A stretch of DNA of 6,465 nucleotides from Prevotellaceae bacterium. Lineage in GTDB: Bacteria > Bacteroidota > Bacteroidia > Bacteroidales > Paludibacteraceae. The translations under genes and the position numbers were made by a program. The stretch lies in contig JAISXQ010000241.1 of assembly GCA_031270425.1 (NCBI GenBank), positions 1 through 6,465 of the forward strand, read 5' to 3'. The notes under the pieces are model-generated. The model was not told where the DNA came from. It searched no databases and saw only the letters and a list, made by a program, of their open reading frames with translations. Below, in pieces: positions 6,009-6,465 of the stretch; within the stretch, counting starts at the first letter, position 1, and each line of letters starts with the position of its first letter.

Positions 6009-6035
6009 ATTAAATTAAGTTCCATTTAATTTAAT
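6009..6035. repeat. 10-bp perfect AT inverted repeat just before the susC-like start
   Basis: ATTAAATTAA (6009-6018) and its exact complement TTAATTTAAT (6026-6035) flank a 7-base spacer GTTCCAT. The element ends 12 bases before the start codon and also lies where the -33 region of the antisense promoter would be. It could be a weak hairpin shielding the start region or a protein-binding site shared by the two transcription units. Confidence 0.5.
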
Positions 6036-6047
6036 ATCAATTTATTT

Positions 6048-6465
6048 ATGACAAAAAATTTAAAGGTCATTTTTTTGACCCTGACTTTCTATTGCCTTTG
6101 CAGTCCGTTGTTTTCACAAAACATAACATTGAATGTCAACAATATAACGGTAAAAGACGCGATAGAATCATTAAAAGAAAAACGTGATTATTCGTTTGTC
6201 TTTGAGGTCGGCGATTTGAATACAAGGAAGCGCGTTTCCGTCTCCGCGACCAACCTGCCGGTAGAAAATGTAATAAAACAGATTTTAGCGGGACAAAACG
6301 TAAACTACCGCGTTGTCGGCAAAACAATTGTCATTACGAAAGAAGAGCAAGCTCCTGTTGAACAAGTCCGTAAAGTTGAGGGCATTGTTTCTTCTCCTAA
6401 CGGCGAACTTGTTATCGGCGCTACGGTTGCTGTAAAAAATTCCTCAAATGCTACCATGACAGACG
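6048..6465 (+). CDS. SusC/RagA TonB-dependent transporter with STN domain, 3' end missing
   Basis: The first 139 codons are present and the frame is open to the window edge. Residues 1-24 are a signal peptide (basic MTKNLK, hydrophobic VIFLTLTFYCLCSPLF, cleavage probably near SQ/N). Residues about 25-97 form an STN (secretin/TonB N-terminal) domain: ITLNVNNITVKDAIESLKEK, SFVFEVGDL, then VSVSATNLPVENVIKQIL and YRVVGKTIVIT. From about 109, VEGIVSSPNGELVIGATVAV starts the carboxypeptidase-regulatory-like beta-sandwich that precedes the plug in SusC/RagA proteins. The plug and barrel lie outside the window. The STN domain is what relays substrate binding to the FecR-type anti-sigma factor encoded just upstream. 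The start lacks a Shine-Dalgarno sequence (TTTATTTATG), as is usual here. Substrate unknown, since no SusD or enzyme gene is in view. Confidence 0.93.
   Translation, partial: MTKNLKVIFLTLTFYCLCSPLFSQNITLNVNNITVKDAIESLKEKRDYSFVFEVGDLNTRKRVSVSATNLPVENVIKQILAGQNVNYRVVGKTIVITKEEQAPVEQVRKVEGIVSSPNGELVIGATVAVKNSSNATMTD

Noticed and set aside
1..6465. tRNA, rRNA, CRISPR array, insertion sequence or phage attachment site
   Set aside because: No tRNA-like cloverleaf, spaced direct repeats, transposase frame or flanking target duplications were seen while reading both strands.

Overview
The window looks like a chromosomal piece of a Bacteroidales (Bacteroidota) bacterium of moderate GC content. Evidence for this is an ECF sigma / FecR-type anti-sigma / SusC-like transporter cluster, a DUF4834-like small membrane protein, a GIN-domain (DUF2807) protein, promoters of the TAnnTTTGC type, and start codons that mostly lack a Shine-Dalgarno sequence.

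Layout. 1-491 (+) is the 3' part of a GIN-domain beta-repeat protein. It converges with a small membrane protein gene (501-725, -) and metF (784-1731, -), which probably form a metF-first operon with a heptameric tandem repeat between them. A regulatory stretch of about 280 bases (1732-2009) separates metF from the divergent typA/bipA GTPase gene. The typA start should be placed at 2010, because a promoter box lies inside the longer open frame. Next come an ECF sigma factor (3954-4541), a 207-base gap with a C5/G5 hairpin element, a FecR-like anti-sigma factor (4749-5774), a 273-base gap, and the first 139 codons of a SusC/RagA TonB-dependent transporter with an STN signalling domain (6048 to the window end). 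The SusC-like gene is cut by the window edge.

How the genes work together. Sigma factor, anti-sigma factor and STN-bearing SusC form the usual trans-envelope relay. Substrate at the outer-membrane transporter is sensed through the STN domain by the periplasmic part of the anti-sigma factor, which frees the sigma factor to transcribe the uptake locus. No SusD or degradative enzyme is in view, so the substrate cannot be named.

Main discovery. The 273 bases between the anti-sigma gene and the susC-like gene carry, on the minus strand, a TATCTTTGC promoter box (5986 to 5978) followed about 50 bases later by a 14-bp hairpin with a U-tract (5930 to 5893). This predicts an antisense RNA of about 80 nt opposite the susC leader. 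All three non-Watson-Crick pairs of the stem are G-U when read on the minus strand and A-C on the plus strand, so the structure belongs to the minus-strand RNA. The arrangement resembles the DonS-type cis-antisense RNAs known from Bacteroides polysaccharide-utilisation loci. This copy would be a member of that kind, not a new class.
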